From positions 1-60,192 of the IMG/VR virus record IMGVR_UViG_3300044684_000112: 60,192 nucleotides of DNA. One strand, given 5' to 3'. Every line of letters begins with the position of its first letter. Position 1 is the stretch's first letter. A model generated the notes under the pieces. That model was not told where the DNA came from and searched no databases. It worked only from the letters and a program-made list of their open reading frames with translations. Origin of the DNA: a virus. Position numbers and translations under genes: made by a program. Shown piece by piece: positions 9,887 through 18,291 of this stretch.

Positions 9887-10266
9887 TGAAGTTGACTGAA
9901 GATACATTCGAGCTTCTAGCCGCGAAGTGCTACGAAAATCCCTCCTGTTGTGATATGGAGGAATTCAAAGATGATTTAGCAAGATTTCGCTATGTGAAGC
10001 GCCTGTTCACGAAGTACCAACAGAGTGGAGAAATTAAAGAACGATTGGTGTTGAATCACTTGATCGTTCTCTATAATCTGTTTGGCGCAGAGTGTACGCG
10101 GATGCTATTCTTCAAATTACAAGGTCAATGGAATTTCTTAAAACCATTTCTTGTATATCTGGATCGACTTCCAGATATTATCTTGGATGTTGGTAAACAC
10201 GAAAGAATAGATACGGTTGGGATCCCAATGGATCCCACTATCGTTAACCTTCTTAGAAAGATATGA
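9886..10266 (+). CDS. Conserved T4-like phage protein of unknown function
   Basis: 126 aa, coupled to the upstream gene by TAATG. The pattern KLTEDTFELLAAKCYENPSC, RFRYVKRLFTKYQQSGEI, LVLNHLIVLYNLFGAECTRM is one I recall as highly conserved in T4-like marine myoviruses, usually beside a YLSYEFLKKL-type gene as here. It is all-helical. Function is unknown; the location suggests a virion or baseplate-associated role. Confidence 0.5.
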   Translation: MKLTEDTFELLAAKCYENPSCCDMEEFKDDLARFRYVKRLFTKYQQSGEIKERLVLNHLIVLYNLFGAECTRMLFFKLQGQWNFLKPFLVYLDRLPDIILDVGKHERIDTVGIPMDPTIVNLLRKI

Positions 10267-10267
10267 G

Positions 10268-10813
10268 ATGTCAAACCTCAAAGATTTGTACCTTTCCTAT
10301 GAGTTTCTCAAGAAACTGACGACTCCGTTCGATCAGTGGGAAGCATACAAGCTTGGAATTATTGACAAAGAAGGAAATCAGTTAAAACTGATTCAAGAAC
10401 TTAAAACTCAGAAAGAAAAAGATGCGTTTGGATATTTCGATCTGTTGATTCTTCATCTGAAGCAATTGCTTGCGAAAATTCCGGGCGGCGAATCAAAAAT
10501 CGGAACTTATGCCGCCGCTCTTCTGCTTCTGAAGCAATATCCAAAAGTTGTACATGAAGATTATCACCTCTTCAAAGAATTGCCATTCATTCTTCAAGAA
10601 TGTGTTGAAGAAGTACAAGCTAAGCTTTCTGAAGATGGAGTGCCTGCTAATGCTGTTGGAACTGGAGCCATTGCAGGAGCTGGTGTCGGACCACAAGGTG
10701 AGCCAGGATTCACACCAAAGGTGATGAAGAAATACAAGGAAGCCAACCAACAAAATGCTCCAACAGTCAACATAAATTCGCTTAGGCGAATCATGAAAGG
10801 AAACTTGAAATGA
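10268..10813 (+). CDS. Conserved T4-like phage protein of unknown function
   Basis: 181 aa. I chose ATG 10268, two bases after the previous stop, over an upstream ATG that would overlap the neighbour by 50 bases. The N-terminus (MSNLKDLYLSYEFLKKL, AYKLGIIDKEG, FGYFDLLILHLKQLLAKIPGG) matches a family conserved in T4-like marine phages. The C-terminus is Gly/Pro-rich (GAGVGPQGEPGF), then basic. The stop overlaps the spanin gene by four bases. Function is unknown. Confidence 0.5.
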   Translation: MSNLKDLYLSYEFLKKLTTPFDQWEAYKLGIIDKEGNQLKLIQELKTQKEKDAFGYFDLLILHLKQLLAKIPGGESKIGTYAAALLLLKQYPKVVHEDYHLFKELPFILQECVEEVQAKLSEDGVPANAVGTGAIAGAGVGPQGEPGFTPKVMKKYKEANQQNAPTVNINSLRRIMKGNLK

Positions 10814-11226
10814 GCCTATTCTCATTTGTAATTCCAACTTGGGTGAAGGTAGTTGGTTTCTCCCTGATCTTGGCAGCAATCATTGGTGGTTCTGCGCATC
10901 TTGGTTACAATTATGGCTATGACAAGCGCGACGTCGCTGCAAAAGCTGATGTGATTGCACAACAACAAGCTGACTTGAAAGCCCAGCAACAGCTAATGGC
11001 AGATAAGAAGGCTCTTCAGGACAAATACGACGGTCTGTCACAAGAACTTCTAGATACTCAACAAAAACTTCAGCAGGCGAAGTCCGATGTTCAAGTCAAA
11101 ATTGTTAAAGAAATTCATTCAAATCCTGTTTATCAGTCTTGCGTTGTTCCTCCTTCTGGGGTGCAGCTCCTCCGTGACCAAGCCAAGCAGCTTAATTCAA
11201 TTAGAGCAGGATCCTCCCAGAGTTGA
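10810..11226 (+). CDS. Rz: Inner-membrane spanin (Rz-like)
   Basis: 138 aa. Residues about 10-35 form one membrane helix (VKVVGFSLILAAIIGGSAHL), followed by a Gln/Lys/Ala-rich periplasmic coiled coil (about 45-95) and the Rz-like tail NPVYQSCVVPPSGVQLL. i-Spanins span the periplasm and, with an o-spanin lipoprotein, fuse the membranes in the last step of lysis of Gram-negative hosts. The partner gene starts inside this one in another frame, the classic Rz/Rz1 nesting. Confidence 0.8.
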   Translation: MSLFSFVIPTWVKVVGFSLILAAIIGGSAHLGYNYGYDKRDVAAKADVIAQQQADLKAQQQLMADKKALQDKYDGLSQELLDTQQKLQQAKSDVQVKIVKEIHSNPVYQSCVVPPSGVQLLRDQAKQLNSIRAGSSQS

Positions 11227-11467
11227 TCCTAGTCTGTTGGTCGCGTGTCCGGCTCTACGTACCGATCAAGGTACATCCGCACCTTTTGACCTTGGAGCTG
11301 CACTTCAAGCCATTACCAAATTGCAACAACAATACATAGAGTGTGCTGTGAAGGACGATTGTCTGATCGCAGCTGAAAAGGACGCTGACAAAAAGACGTC
11401 CGTTACTTGTAAACAAGCAACCGATCAGCTGAGGAAGGCAAATGACGCAAGCACCGCCACCAAATGA
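11087..11467 (+). CDS. Rz1: Outer-membrane spanin lipoprotein (Rz1-like), embedded in Rz
   Basis: 126 aa, beginning in the +1-shifted frame within the Rz gene and extending 241 bases past its stop. The N-terminus is a lipoprotein signal with lipobox LFLLLGCSS (Cys near 26). The mature part has Pro residues near its start (KPSSLIQLEQDPPRVDPSLL) and several Cys. It is longer than lambda Rz1 and partly non-overlapping. Expected to sit in the outer membrane and bind the i-spanin. Confidence 0.75.
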   Translation: MFKSKLLKKFIQILFISLALFLLLGCSSSVTKPSSLIQLEQDPPRVDPSLLVACPALRTDQGTSAPFDLGAALQAITKLQQQYIECAVKDDCLIAAEKDADKKTSVTCKQATDQLRKANDASTATK

Positions 11468-11957
11468 CACGACTACACGAGTTGCGGTAGTCGAACGTCA
11501 AGTAGACGGAATGTATCAGATCTTTTCAAGGATTGAACAATCCATTGAGAAGATGACAGAAACCAACTCATCCATCAAGGAGTTGCTCGCTGTTCATGAA
11601 CAGCGAATCCAGCAACAAGAAAAAGGTGTGATGACTTTTTATGAATTGATTGAGAAACGCAAAGAAGAAACCGAGCGTTCTTTTGAAATTCTTCGTCGTG
11701 AAATCAAAGACGAAATCAATAGGCAGTACATGGACCTGAAAAATACTGTAGAACAGTTAAAGCAGGGACAAGAAAGTTTCACGCATCGTATTGAAAAGAA
11801 AGTGACAGATCTACAGACTGATTCTTCCAAAGAATTTAACTCGCTCGAAGAACGTGTTCGTAAGCTTGAAGCTTGGCGTTGGATTCTTGTGGGCGGTGGT
11901 CTTGTCGTCGGCTTTATTGTTGGGCATTTTGCTGACTTGTCTCATTTCTTCCATTAA
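11442..11957 (+). CDS. Coiled-coil protein with C-terminal membrane anchor
   Basis: 171 aa, overlapping the o-spanin gene by 26 bases. Residues about 12-145 are a long heptad-rich coiled coil (ERQVDGMYQIFSRIEQSIEK and onward). Residues about 145-165 form one membrane helix (WRWILVGGGLVVGFIVGHFA). Similar tail-anchored coiled-coil proteins follow spanin genes in some T4-like phages. It could be a lysis accessory or holin-like protein, but one hydrophobic segment and a large soluble domain do not decide this. Confidence 0.5.
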   Translation: MTQAPPPNDTTTRVAVVERQVDGMYQIFSRIEQSIEKMTETNSSIKELLAVHEQRIQQQEKGVMTFYELIEKRKEETERSFEILRREIKDEINRQYMDLKNTVEQLKQGQESFTHRIEKKVTDLQTDSSKEFNSLEERVRKLEAWRWILVGGGLVVGFIVGHFADLSHFFH

Positions 11958-11976
11958 CAAAGAACTCATTTCCTTT

Positions 11977-12013
11977 GACGCGACAGCTGACTATAATCAG
12001 TCACTGTCGCGTC
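11977..12013 (+). promoter_or_regulatory. Hairpin element with TGACTATAATCAGTCA core upstream of primase
   Basis: Left arm GACGCGACAG (11977-11986) pairs perfectly with CTGTCGCGTC (12004-12013). Between them is TGACTATAATCAGTCA (11988-12003), itself an inverted repeat (TGACT/AGTCA) containing a TATAAT-like hexamer. The same core with unrelated but again complementary arms occurs at 44298-44332. It probably acts as a promoter/operator or an RNA hairpin for the primase operon. Confidence 0.5.
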
Positions 12014-12036
12014 AGAGTTATAGAGAGTAGAAATAA

Positions 12037-13086
12037 ATGCTGTGGATTGATGTGAAGTATGCGAGCATGGTTGCAAATAGGTTGGAAAGTTTCAAACTCA
12101 AAAGGAACCAACCATATCTTGCAAACTGCCGCTGTCCTTATTGTGGTGACTCAAATTACAACAAGAACAAAGCGCGTGGATATTTGTTCGAGAAGTCGGG
12201 AAGGCTCCGTTTTTATTGCCACAATTGTGGATCAAGCTACTTGTTTGGCAAATTCCTCAAAGATCTAGACACGCGCCTGCACGATGAATATCGCCTAGAG
12301 TGTCTAAAGGAAACTGGTACATCACTCCAGACACAACGCGTTACTTCTTCGAAGGAACCGCAATTCAAGTCTGATATGTCTCGTTTTGCGAAGCAACGCG
12401 TGCAGAAAATGTTTGAAGGGACGAATTGTGTGAAAGCGAGTTCGTTGCCTGCTGATCATTTCTGCAAGCAATATGTAGATGGAAGAAGGATTCCGCCAGA
12501 GAAACAATATCTGCTCTATTACACTCCGAAATTTGTAGAGTTGGTAAACGAGTTGATTCCTGGCAAATTGCAAAAACCTGAAAAGGATCATCCCAGGCTT
12601 ATCATTCCGTTCTTGGACAGGGATGGTAGGCTTTTCGGTTTTCAGGGACGTAATTTTACCAATTCTGGTTCGCGCTATCTGACCATCATGTTGGAAGAGA
12701 CCATGCCAAAAGTGTTTGGTCTAGATCGAGTGGATGACAATAAGGATGTGTTTGTGGTCGAAGGACCGATTGACTCATTGTTCTTGCCTAACTCGATCGC
12801 AATGGCTGGTTCGGATGTCCATATCAATGATGTGTTGCGCAATCCTAAGCAGGCGGTGTTTGTATTTGATAACGAACCGCGCAGCAAGGTGATTGTTGAT
12901 AAGATGGAGAAGAAGATTGATGAGGGACATCGAATCGTGATCTTTCCTTCTTCTGTTCAGCAAAAGGACATCAATGACATGATCACTGGTGGCTATGAAT
13001 TGGAGGAGATTTCCGTTATGATTCATCGTAACACGCATGCTGGTTTAGCAGCGCGTTTGAAACTGACTGAATGGAAGAAAGTATGA
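12037..13086 (+). CDS. 61: DNA primase (T4 gp61-type)
   Basis: 349 aa, close to T4 gp61 length. An N-terminal zinc ribbon (CRCPYCGDS near 31-39 and YCHNCG near 61-66) precedes a TOPRIM fold: LIIPFLDRDGRLFGFQGR near 188-205, VVEGPIDSLFL with the catalytic Glu near 241, and VFDNEPRSK near 277. It should make RNA primers for lagging-strand synthesis together with a replicative helicase outside the window. The next gene overlaps it by four bases. Confidence 0.85.
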   Translation: MLWIDVKYASMVANRLESFKLKRNQPYLANCRCPYCGDSNYNKNKARGYLFEKSGRLRFYCHNCGSSYLFGKFLKDLDTRLHDEYRLECLKETGTSLQTQRVTSSKEPQFKSDMSRFAKQRVQKMFEGTNCVKASSLPADHFCKQYVDGRRIPPEKQYLLYYTPKFVELVNELIPGKLQKPEKDHPRLIIPFLDRDGRLFGFQGRNFTNSGSRYLTIMLEETMPKVFGLDRVDDNKDVFVVEGPIDSLFLPNSIAMAGSDVHINDVLRNPKQAVFVFDNEPRSKVIVDKMEKKIDEGHRIVIFPSSVQQKDINDMITGGYELEEISVMIHRNTHAGLAARLKLTEWKKV

Positions 13087-13253
13087 CAAAACAAGAAAAT
13101 GTGTGGGTGACGAAGGTCGAACAAATTGATGGTGCTGTGGCAGTTGATGTGCCACCCGCATTGTTCGAAAAACTTCAGTTGAAAGATGGCGACCGAATCG
13201 TTTGGATTCTGAATGACGACAACACCTTCACAATCTCCAACATCCGAAAGTAA
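13083..13253 (+). CDS. Small AbrB/SpoVT-like domain protein
   Basis: 56 aa, ATG overlapping the primase stop (ATGA). The sequence VDVPPALFEKLQLKDGDRIV followed by a short beta hairpin resembles the swapped-hairpin AbrB/MazE fold (VTIPKxLxxxLGLxxGDxV). Such proteins are DNA-binding regulators or antitoxins. No toxin is visible next to it, so a regulatory role is more likely, but that is inference. Confidence 0.5.
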   Translation: MTKQENVWVTKVEQIDGAVAVDVPPALFEKLQLKDGDRIVWILNDDNTFTISNIRK

Positions 13254-13476
13254 GAATTTGCAATACTTTAAAGGACAGGAAGGACGCTGGTTGTGTTGTG
13301 TGTTGAGAGAAAGGATTCCTGGTCCAATGTGGACCAATGAACCGGATGAATACTCCAGTCGTACAATGACAGTTGATCGAGAAGATCTTGACCGCGAACT
13401 GGCTGGCTATCTATTCCACCATCACTCTATTATTGGTGGGATTCCGGTCTTTGAGAAAATCGAAGGACAACGATGA
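13213..13476 (+). CDS. Small protein upstream of nrdA, unknown function
   Basis: Up to 87 aa; ATG 13213 overlaps the previous gene by 41 bases, and an in-frame TTG at 13258 is an alternative start giving about 72 aa. It contains FKGQEGRWLCCVLRERIPGP and a His-rich segment (YLFHHHS). The stop overlaps nrdA by four bases, so it is probably translated in the same operon. I do not recognise it. Confidence 0.5.
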   Translation: MTTTPSQSPTSESKNLQYFKGQEGRWLCCVLRERIPGPMWTNEPDEYSSRTMTVDREDLDRELAGYLFHHHSIIGGIPVFEKIEGQR

Positions 13477-15776
13477 CAATCCTTGTAACAAAAAGAAATG
13501 GGTCTCAAGAACCCATCGATCTGAACAAATTGCACAAAGTGGTTCTATGGGCATGTGAAGATCTTTCTGGAGTTTCTGCGTCAGATGTTGAAATGTCTGC
13601 GCAATTAAACTTCAAAAACGGCATCAAGACTTCTGATATTCAAGAAGCACTGATCCGTTCTGCGGCTGAGAAGATTTGTGAGGAAACACCCAATTATCAG
13701 TATGTAGCTGGTCGTCTGATCAACTATTCGCTACGCAAGCAAGTCTATGGTCAATTCCAACCTCCACACATCAAAGATCATGTAGAAAGTGTTGTTGCTG
13801 CTGGTTTTTATGATCCAGTTCTTTTGGAATTGTATGATGATGCTGAATGGCAACAGATGCAGGACCATATTGATCATGAACGCGACATGTTGTTCGCGTT
13901 CGCCGGCATGGAACAGATGCGCGGCAAATATCTGGTCAAGAATCGTTACACCAATGAAATTCTAGAAACGCCGCAGATGCTGTACATGCTTGTTGCGGCA
14001 TTTTTGTTCCAGCGTTACGCAAAAGAAGTACGTATGGATTGGGTTCTGGAGTTCTATGACTATGCATCAAAGCACATCATTAATCTTCCAACTCCAATTC
14101 TTGCTGGTGTTCGCACACCACAGCGTCAATTTGCTTCATGTGTTCTGATTGAGTCTGATGATGATCTTCACTCAATTGCTGCAACTGGTTCTGCGATCAT
14201 GTTGTACGTCAGTCAGAAAGCTGGCATTGGGATTGGCGGTGGAAGACTACGTCCACTTGGTTCGCCTGTGCGCAATGGTGATGCAACTACCACTGGTGTG
14301 ATTCCATACTACCGTTTCTGGCAAGATGCAGTGAAGTCTTGTTCTCAGGGTGGTGTACGCGGCGGTTCAGCAACGTTGTATTTCCCTTGGTTCCACCGCG
14401 AAGTTGAAGATCTTGTGGTGCTTCGCAACACGGAAGGAACTGCTGAGAACCGTTTGTTTGGATTGGACTACAATCTTCAGTTCAATGGATTCTTCTACCA
14501 GCGTTATCTGGACAACAAGACAATTTCGTTGTTCAATCATCGTGAAGTTCATGGTTTGTACGAAGCGTTTTTCGCAGACCAAGCATTGTTTGCTGAGCTC
14601 TACGAGCGCGCGGAAAAGAATCCAAAGATCAAGAAAAAGAAAGTCAAGGCGCGTGATCTTTTTCATCTATACATGAAGAACCGTTCTGAGACTGGACGAG
14701 TCTATGGGATGAATGTTGACAACGCTAATGATCAGGGTTCTTTCTTGCCATCCATTGCTCCTGTCACAATGAGCAATTTGTGTTGTGAAGTGACGCTGCC
14801 GACCAAGCCAATCTATAATATTGACGATGAGAAAGGCGAAGTAGCGACGTGTATTCTTGCCGCTTATAATTGGGGTAAGATTAATGATCCTGATGATTTC
14901 AAGCGCCCTGCGGAATTGCTTGTTCGTGCACTTGATGAGTTGATTGATCTCCAAACTTATCCCATCATTGCTGCAAAGCTAGCAACTCAGAAACGTCGAT
15001 TCCTCGGAATCGGTATTGTCAACTTTGCTTATTGGCTTGCGAAGAATGACCTGGCGTATCAGGATATCGATGAAGCTGGACTTACAAAGATAGATGAGAT
15101 GATGGAAGGAATGTCTTATTGGACAATCAAGGCTTCTGTTGATCTGGCGAAAGAGAAAGGTCCATGTGATGCTTACATGGACACCAAATATAGTCAAGGC
15201 GTCTTTCCGCATGAAGTCAGAAAGAAAGGCGTTGATGAGTTGGTGAATCATCAAATTCATAAACCATGGGATCAATTGTTTGCTGAGGTTATGGCTTATG
15301 GGATCCGCAATTCAACGTTGATGGCTTGTATGCCTGGTGAATCTTCCGCTCAGCTGCTGAATGCAACCAACGGTGTTGAACCTGCTAAGAAGCTCGTTAC
15401 CATCAAGCAATCGAAGGATGGTATTCTCGCTCAAGTTGTTCCAGAAATTCGCAAGTTGAAGAACAAGTATGACTTGCAGATGGATCAGAAGTCTCCTCGT
15501 GGATATCTGAAAATCATGGCAGTGATTCAAAAGTGGATCGACCAAGCCATTTCTGTGAACACTTCCTACAACCCAGAACATTTTGAAGGAGAGAAGATTC
15601 CTTTGAAGGTGATGGTGCGTGATGCGCTTGATCATTATCGCTGGGGCGGAAAGACTTTGTATTACAACAACATCTACGACGGTGCTGGTGAGATGAATGT
15701 TGAGTCGAAAGTGAAAGGCACCACAGCTCCTCAACCAAAAGTTGAGGATGAATATTGCGAAACCTGTTCAATTTGA
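13473..15776 (+). CDS. nrdA: Ribonucleoside-diphosphate reductase, large subunit (class Ia)
   Basis: 767 aa. It reduces ribonucleotides to deoxyribonucleotides with NrdB. An N-terminal ATP-cone-like domain (about 1-90) is followed by the ten-stranded barrel. FASCVLIE carries the first redox Cys, MSNLCCEVTLP carries the N-x-C-x-E active site, GESSAQLLNATNGVEP is the substrate loop, and the extreme C-terminus CETCSI has the Cys pair re-reduced by thioredoxin or glutaredoxin. The operon order is nrdA, MazG-like, nrdB. The start overlaps the upstream stop by four bases. Confidence 0.95.
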   Translation: MTILVTKRNGSQEPIDLNKLHKVVLWACEDLSGVSASDVEMSAQLNFKNGIKTSDIQEALIRSAAEKICEETPNYQYVAGRLINYSLRKQVYGQFQPPHIKDHVESVVAAGFYDPVLLELYDDAEWQQMQDHIDHERDMLFAFAGMEQMRGKYLVKNRYTNEILETPQMLYMLVAAFLFQRYAKEVRMDWVLEFYDYASKHIINLPTPILAGVRTPQRQFASCVLIESDDDLHSIAATGSAIMLYVSQKAGIGIGGGRLRPLGSPVRNGDATTTGVIPYYRFWQDAVKSCSQGGVRGGSATLYFPWFHREVEDLVVLRNTEGTAENRLFGLDYNLQFNGFFYQRYLDNKTISLFNHREVHGLYEAFFADQALFAELYERAEKNPKIKKKKVKARDLFHLYMKNRSETGRVYGMNVDNANDQGSFLPSIAPVTMSNLCCEVTLPTKPIYNIDDEKGEVATCILAAYNWGKINDPDDFKRPAELLVRALDELIDLQTYPIIAAKLATQKRRFLGIGIVNFAYWLAKNDLAYQDIDEAGLTKIDEMMEGMSYWTIKASVDLAKEKGPCDAYMDTKYSQGVFPHEVRKKGVDELVNHQIHKPWDQLFAEVMAYGIRNSTLMACMPGESSAQLLNATNGVEPAKKLVTIKQSKDGILAQVVPEIRKLKNKYDLQMDQKSPRGYLKIMAVIQKWIDQAISVNTSYNPEHFEGEKIPLKVMVRDALDHYRWGGKTLYYNNIYDGAGEMNVESKVKGTTAPQPKVEDEYCETCSI

Positions 15777-15790
15777 TTGAGGATTTTGTT

Positions 15791-16174
15791 ATGACTGACA
15801 ACATTTGTGATCTTCCGCCAACCGGCTGGTATTGCACTCGTGAAGCTGGACATGAAGGTCCATGTGCCGGCTGGCCAATTTACAGCATGGCTGTTGAGAA
15901 ATATGGTCCATTCGCTCAGGCAACACAAGCAATGGAAGAATGCGGTGAATTGATTGTTGCTATCAACAAACATTTCTTCCGTGGCAAAACTTTGGAGGAT
16001 TCTGGAATCATCGGCGAGCTTGCTGATGTCCAGATCATGGTAGAACAACTGATCCACATTCTTGGTGTACATAGCCAAGTGCAGCAAACGAAGAAACAAA
16101 AACTAAACCGACTCTATGGAAGATTGACCGAGAATGACATATTCGACACTTGGAACGCAGAAGAACTACCTTGA
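15791..16174 (+). CDS. MazG-like nucleotide pyrophosphohydrolase with Cys/His N-terminal segment
   Basis: 127 aa; ATG 15791 follows GAGGA. Residues about 1-28 hold a possible metal-binding pattern (CDLPPTGWYCTREAGHEGPC). Residues about 40-95 are MazG-like: QAMEECGELIVAI gives the EExxE motif and IIGELADVQIM the ExxD motif. Such enzymes hydrolyse NTPs or dNTPs to monophosphates; phage versions are proposed to tune nucleotide or alarmone pools. It lies between nrdA and nrdB, which fits a role in nucleotide metabolism. Confidence 0.7.
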   Translation: MTDNICDLPPTGWYCTREAGHEGPCAGWPIYSMAVEKYGPFAQATQAMEECGELIVAINKHFFRGKTLEDSGIIGELADVQIMVEQLIHILGVHSQVQQTKKQKLNRLYGRLTENDIFDTWNAEELP

Positions 16175-17300
16175 TCAACCGTTGTTCCTTGGTAACACGG
16201 TAGGCATTGCTCGCTATGATCGTGTGCGCTATCCACAATTACTCAAGTTGACGGAACGCGCACACTCATACAACTGGATTCCAGACGAAGTTGACTTGAA
16301 GCGCGACGCTACCGATTTCCGCAAACTTCCAGAAGCTGAACAGCACATTTTCGTCAGCAATCTGCGTCGTCAGATTCTTTCAGACACATTTGCTGCACGC
16401 GGACCATCCATCACACTGCTACCATTGGTGAGCCAACCAGAACTGGAAACTTGGATTCAGACTTGGGCATTCTTTGAGACCATTCATTCGCGTGCCTATA
16501 CACACATCATCAGAACGGTGTTCCAAAACGATCCAGGCAAAGTGCTTGATGGCATTCTGGACGTTCCTGAGATTGTAGCTTCAGTTCAGGATACGACTGA
16601 CGTTTTCGATGACTTGTACAAATATGGTGCTCTGTACAATCTTTATGGCGAAGGTGAAATTGAGATAGAACGTCCAGGATCTGCAATTAATGGATATACG
16701 GATCACTTCAAGGAAATCATCTACATCACGAAGCGAGAGCTTAAGAAGAAGATTTATCTCGCGTTTGTTCAGATGAATATCCTTGAAGGAGTTCGCTTCT
16801 ACGTAAGCTTTGCGTGTTCTTGGGCATTTGCTGAACAAAAGAAGATGATGGAAGGCAATGCCAAGGAAATCAAGTTCATTTGTCGTGATGAAAATTTGCA
16901 CCTGGCTGGCACACAGCATGTGATTAAGATCCTTTCTGAAGATCCTGACTTTGTCGATATCATTGAGGAAACTCATGATCAAGTCATTGATATGTTTCGT
17001 GCTAGCAATGAACAAGAAAAGGACTGGGCGCGCTACCTAATGCAGCATGGTTCAATGCTTGGTCTCAACTATGAGATGCTTGCCCTTGAGGTCGATCATC
17101 GTACCCATAAGTGTATGACCTTGCTTGGTTATGAGAGCGAATACAAACACGCGGCTTCTGATCCAATGCCGTGGATGAAAAAATGGATCTCCGGTGCTGA
17201 AGTTCAGGTAGCACCACAAGAAACCCAGATCACTTCTTATCGAGTGGGCGTTCTGGACACTACTATATCTGACAATGATTTTGAGGATTACAAACTATGA
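16134..17300 (+). CDS. nrdB: Ribonucleoside-diphosphate reductase, small subunit (class Ia)
   Basis: 388 aa. It houses the diiron-tyrosyl radical cofactor. The start MTYSTLGTQKN resembles the N-terminus of enterobacterial NrdB, so I kept ATG 16134 despite a 41-base overlap. Ligands are visible: Asp in RRQILSDTF, Glu and His in WAFFETIHSRAYTHI (this segment also holds the radical Tyr), Glu in ILEGVRFYVSF and Glu/His in RDENLHLAG. The end overlaps the next gene by four bases. Confidence 0.95.
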   Translation: MTYSTLGTQKNYLDQPLFLGNTVGIARYDRVRYPQLLKLTERAHSYNWIPDEVDLKRDATDFRKLPEAEQHIFVSNLRRQILSDTFAARGPSITLLPLVSQPELETWIQTWAFFETIHSRAYTHIIRTVFQNDPGKVLDGILDVPEIVASVQDTTDVFDDLYKYGALYNLYGEGEIEIERPGSAINGYTDHFKEIIYITKRELKKKIYLAFVQMNILEGVRFYVSFACSWAFAEQKKMMEGNAKEIKFICRDENLHLAGTQHVIKILSEDPDFVDIIEETHDQVIDMFRASNEQEKDWARYLMQHGSMLGLNYEMLALEVDHRTHKCMTLLGYESEYKHAASDPMPWMKKWISGAEVQVAPQETQITSYRVGVLDTTISDNDFEDYKL

Positions 17301-17656
17301 CAAACACAACCGCTGGAATTTCTTCGCAGGCAATCGAAGAAGCTTTGTATGGAAAGCAGACTGGAATTGAAGCAGCACGCACAAGTCCGCGTGTTGTTGA
17401 TCCTTCTGCTAAATTAAGTGATGGAAATGCTGTAGAAGATTCTGTTGTTGAAGTAGTCGGAGAAGTGAAGGCTTCTGCTGATAGCTGGGTAAAGCATGAA
17501 GGAAAATTGCTTCATCTCGAAATTCTGAAGCTCGCTCATGCCATCAGACAAGGATCCCTTGCATTCGGTCATGCGGGCGATTGTACCGTTGAAGATGTGG
17601 TTGAAGCTGCCAAGAAGTTGGTAGAACACATCGAGGAACAAGTCAAGAAAATCTGA
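17297..17656 (+). CDS. Hypothetical protein following nrdB
   Basis: 119 aa, ATGA overlap with nrdB. The N-terminal half is low-complexity, the C-terminal half is amphipathic helix (HLEILKLAHAIRQGSLAF and VVEAAKKLVEHIEEQVKK). No known motif. Tight coupling to nrdB suggests co-expression. Confidence 0.5.
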   Translation: MTNTTAGISSQAIEEALYGKQTGIEAARTSPRVVDPSAKLSDGNAVEDSVVEVVGEVKASADSWVKHEGKLLHLEILKLAHAIRQGSLAFGHAGDCTVEDVVEAAKKLVEHIEEQVKKI

Positions 17657-17663
17657 CCTATCT

Positions 17664-17692
17664 ACAGTCAACCTCTTATGGAAGTTGACTGT
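17664..17692 (+). promoter_or_regulatory. Hairpin over the start site of the RuvC-like gene
   Basis: ACAGTCAAC (17664-17672) pairs perfectly with GTTGACTGT (17684-17692). The loop contains the putative ribosome-binding site GGAAG and the right arm includes the GTG start at 17691. The structure could limit translation initiation or act as an operator. Confidence 0.4.
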
Positions 17693-18248
17693 GATTATTG
17701 TTGGTATTGACTATTCAATGACATCGCCAAGCATTTGCGTTCATAGCGGAGATGCTTGGTCTTTTGACAATTGCGAGTTTCACTTTCGGAATGACAACAA
17801 GAAGCTGCAAAGCTCTGGTCGATTCCATCACTATGGAATCGAGTTCTACAGTTCTCAAGAAGAACGCTTCTACCAATCCGCTGAATGGGCGCGCAAGGTG
17901 CTCAAGCCTTACAAAATCGACCTGTTGGTCTTAGAAGGCTACGCGATGGGTGCAAAAGGTCTCATCTTCAACATTGCTGAAAACACTGGTGCTCTGAAAC
18001 GCATGTTTTGGGAAGAAGGCATCAAGTTCATAACACCCGCTCCTACCACCGTGAAGAAGTTCTTTCACGGAAAGGGTAATGCAAACAAAGAAGCCATGGA
18101 GGCTGCGTTTTTGGCTGAAACATCAGTCGATGTAAAGCCAATTATCAACCAAACGAAAGGTTCAAACCCTTCTTCGGACATCATTGACAGCTATGCAATG
18201 GCAAAGTTTGGATTCTTTCAACCAAAGATGCTTGTCGAACGTGTGTAA
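17691..18248 (+). CDS. RuvC-like Holliday-junction resolvase
   Basis: 185 aa. Start GTG 17691 chosen because GGAAG lies 6 bases upstream; TTG 17685 is the alternative. RNase H-fold acidic residues: GIDYSM near the N-terminus (first Asp), LVLEGYAMGAKG (Glu), and SSDIIDSYAMAKF near the C-terminus (two Asp). This order is typical of RuvC-like resolvases, which cut branched DNA during recombination-dependent replication and before packaging. T4's own resolvase (gp49) is a different fold, so this would be an alternative solution. Confidence 0.75.
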   Translation: MIIVGIDYSMTSPSICVHSGDAWSFDNCEFHFRNDNKKLQSSGRFHHYGIEFYSSQEERFYQSAEWARKVLKPYKIDLLVLEGYAMGAKGLIFNIAENTGALKRMFWEEGIKFITPAPTTVKKFFHGKGNANKEAMEAAFLAETSVDVKPIINQTKGSNPSSDIIDSYAMAKFGFFQPKMLVERV

Positions 18249-18291
18249 CTAGGGCAGACTAACCTCATGCGGTGTTAATGAGGGCAAATCC

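Noticed and set aside
11442-11957. Holin for the spanin cluster
   Set aside because: Only one C-terminal hydrophobic helix after a long coiled coil; evidence is not enough to name it a holin.
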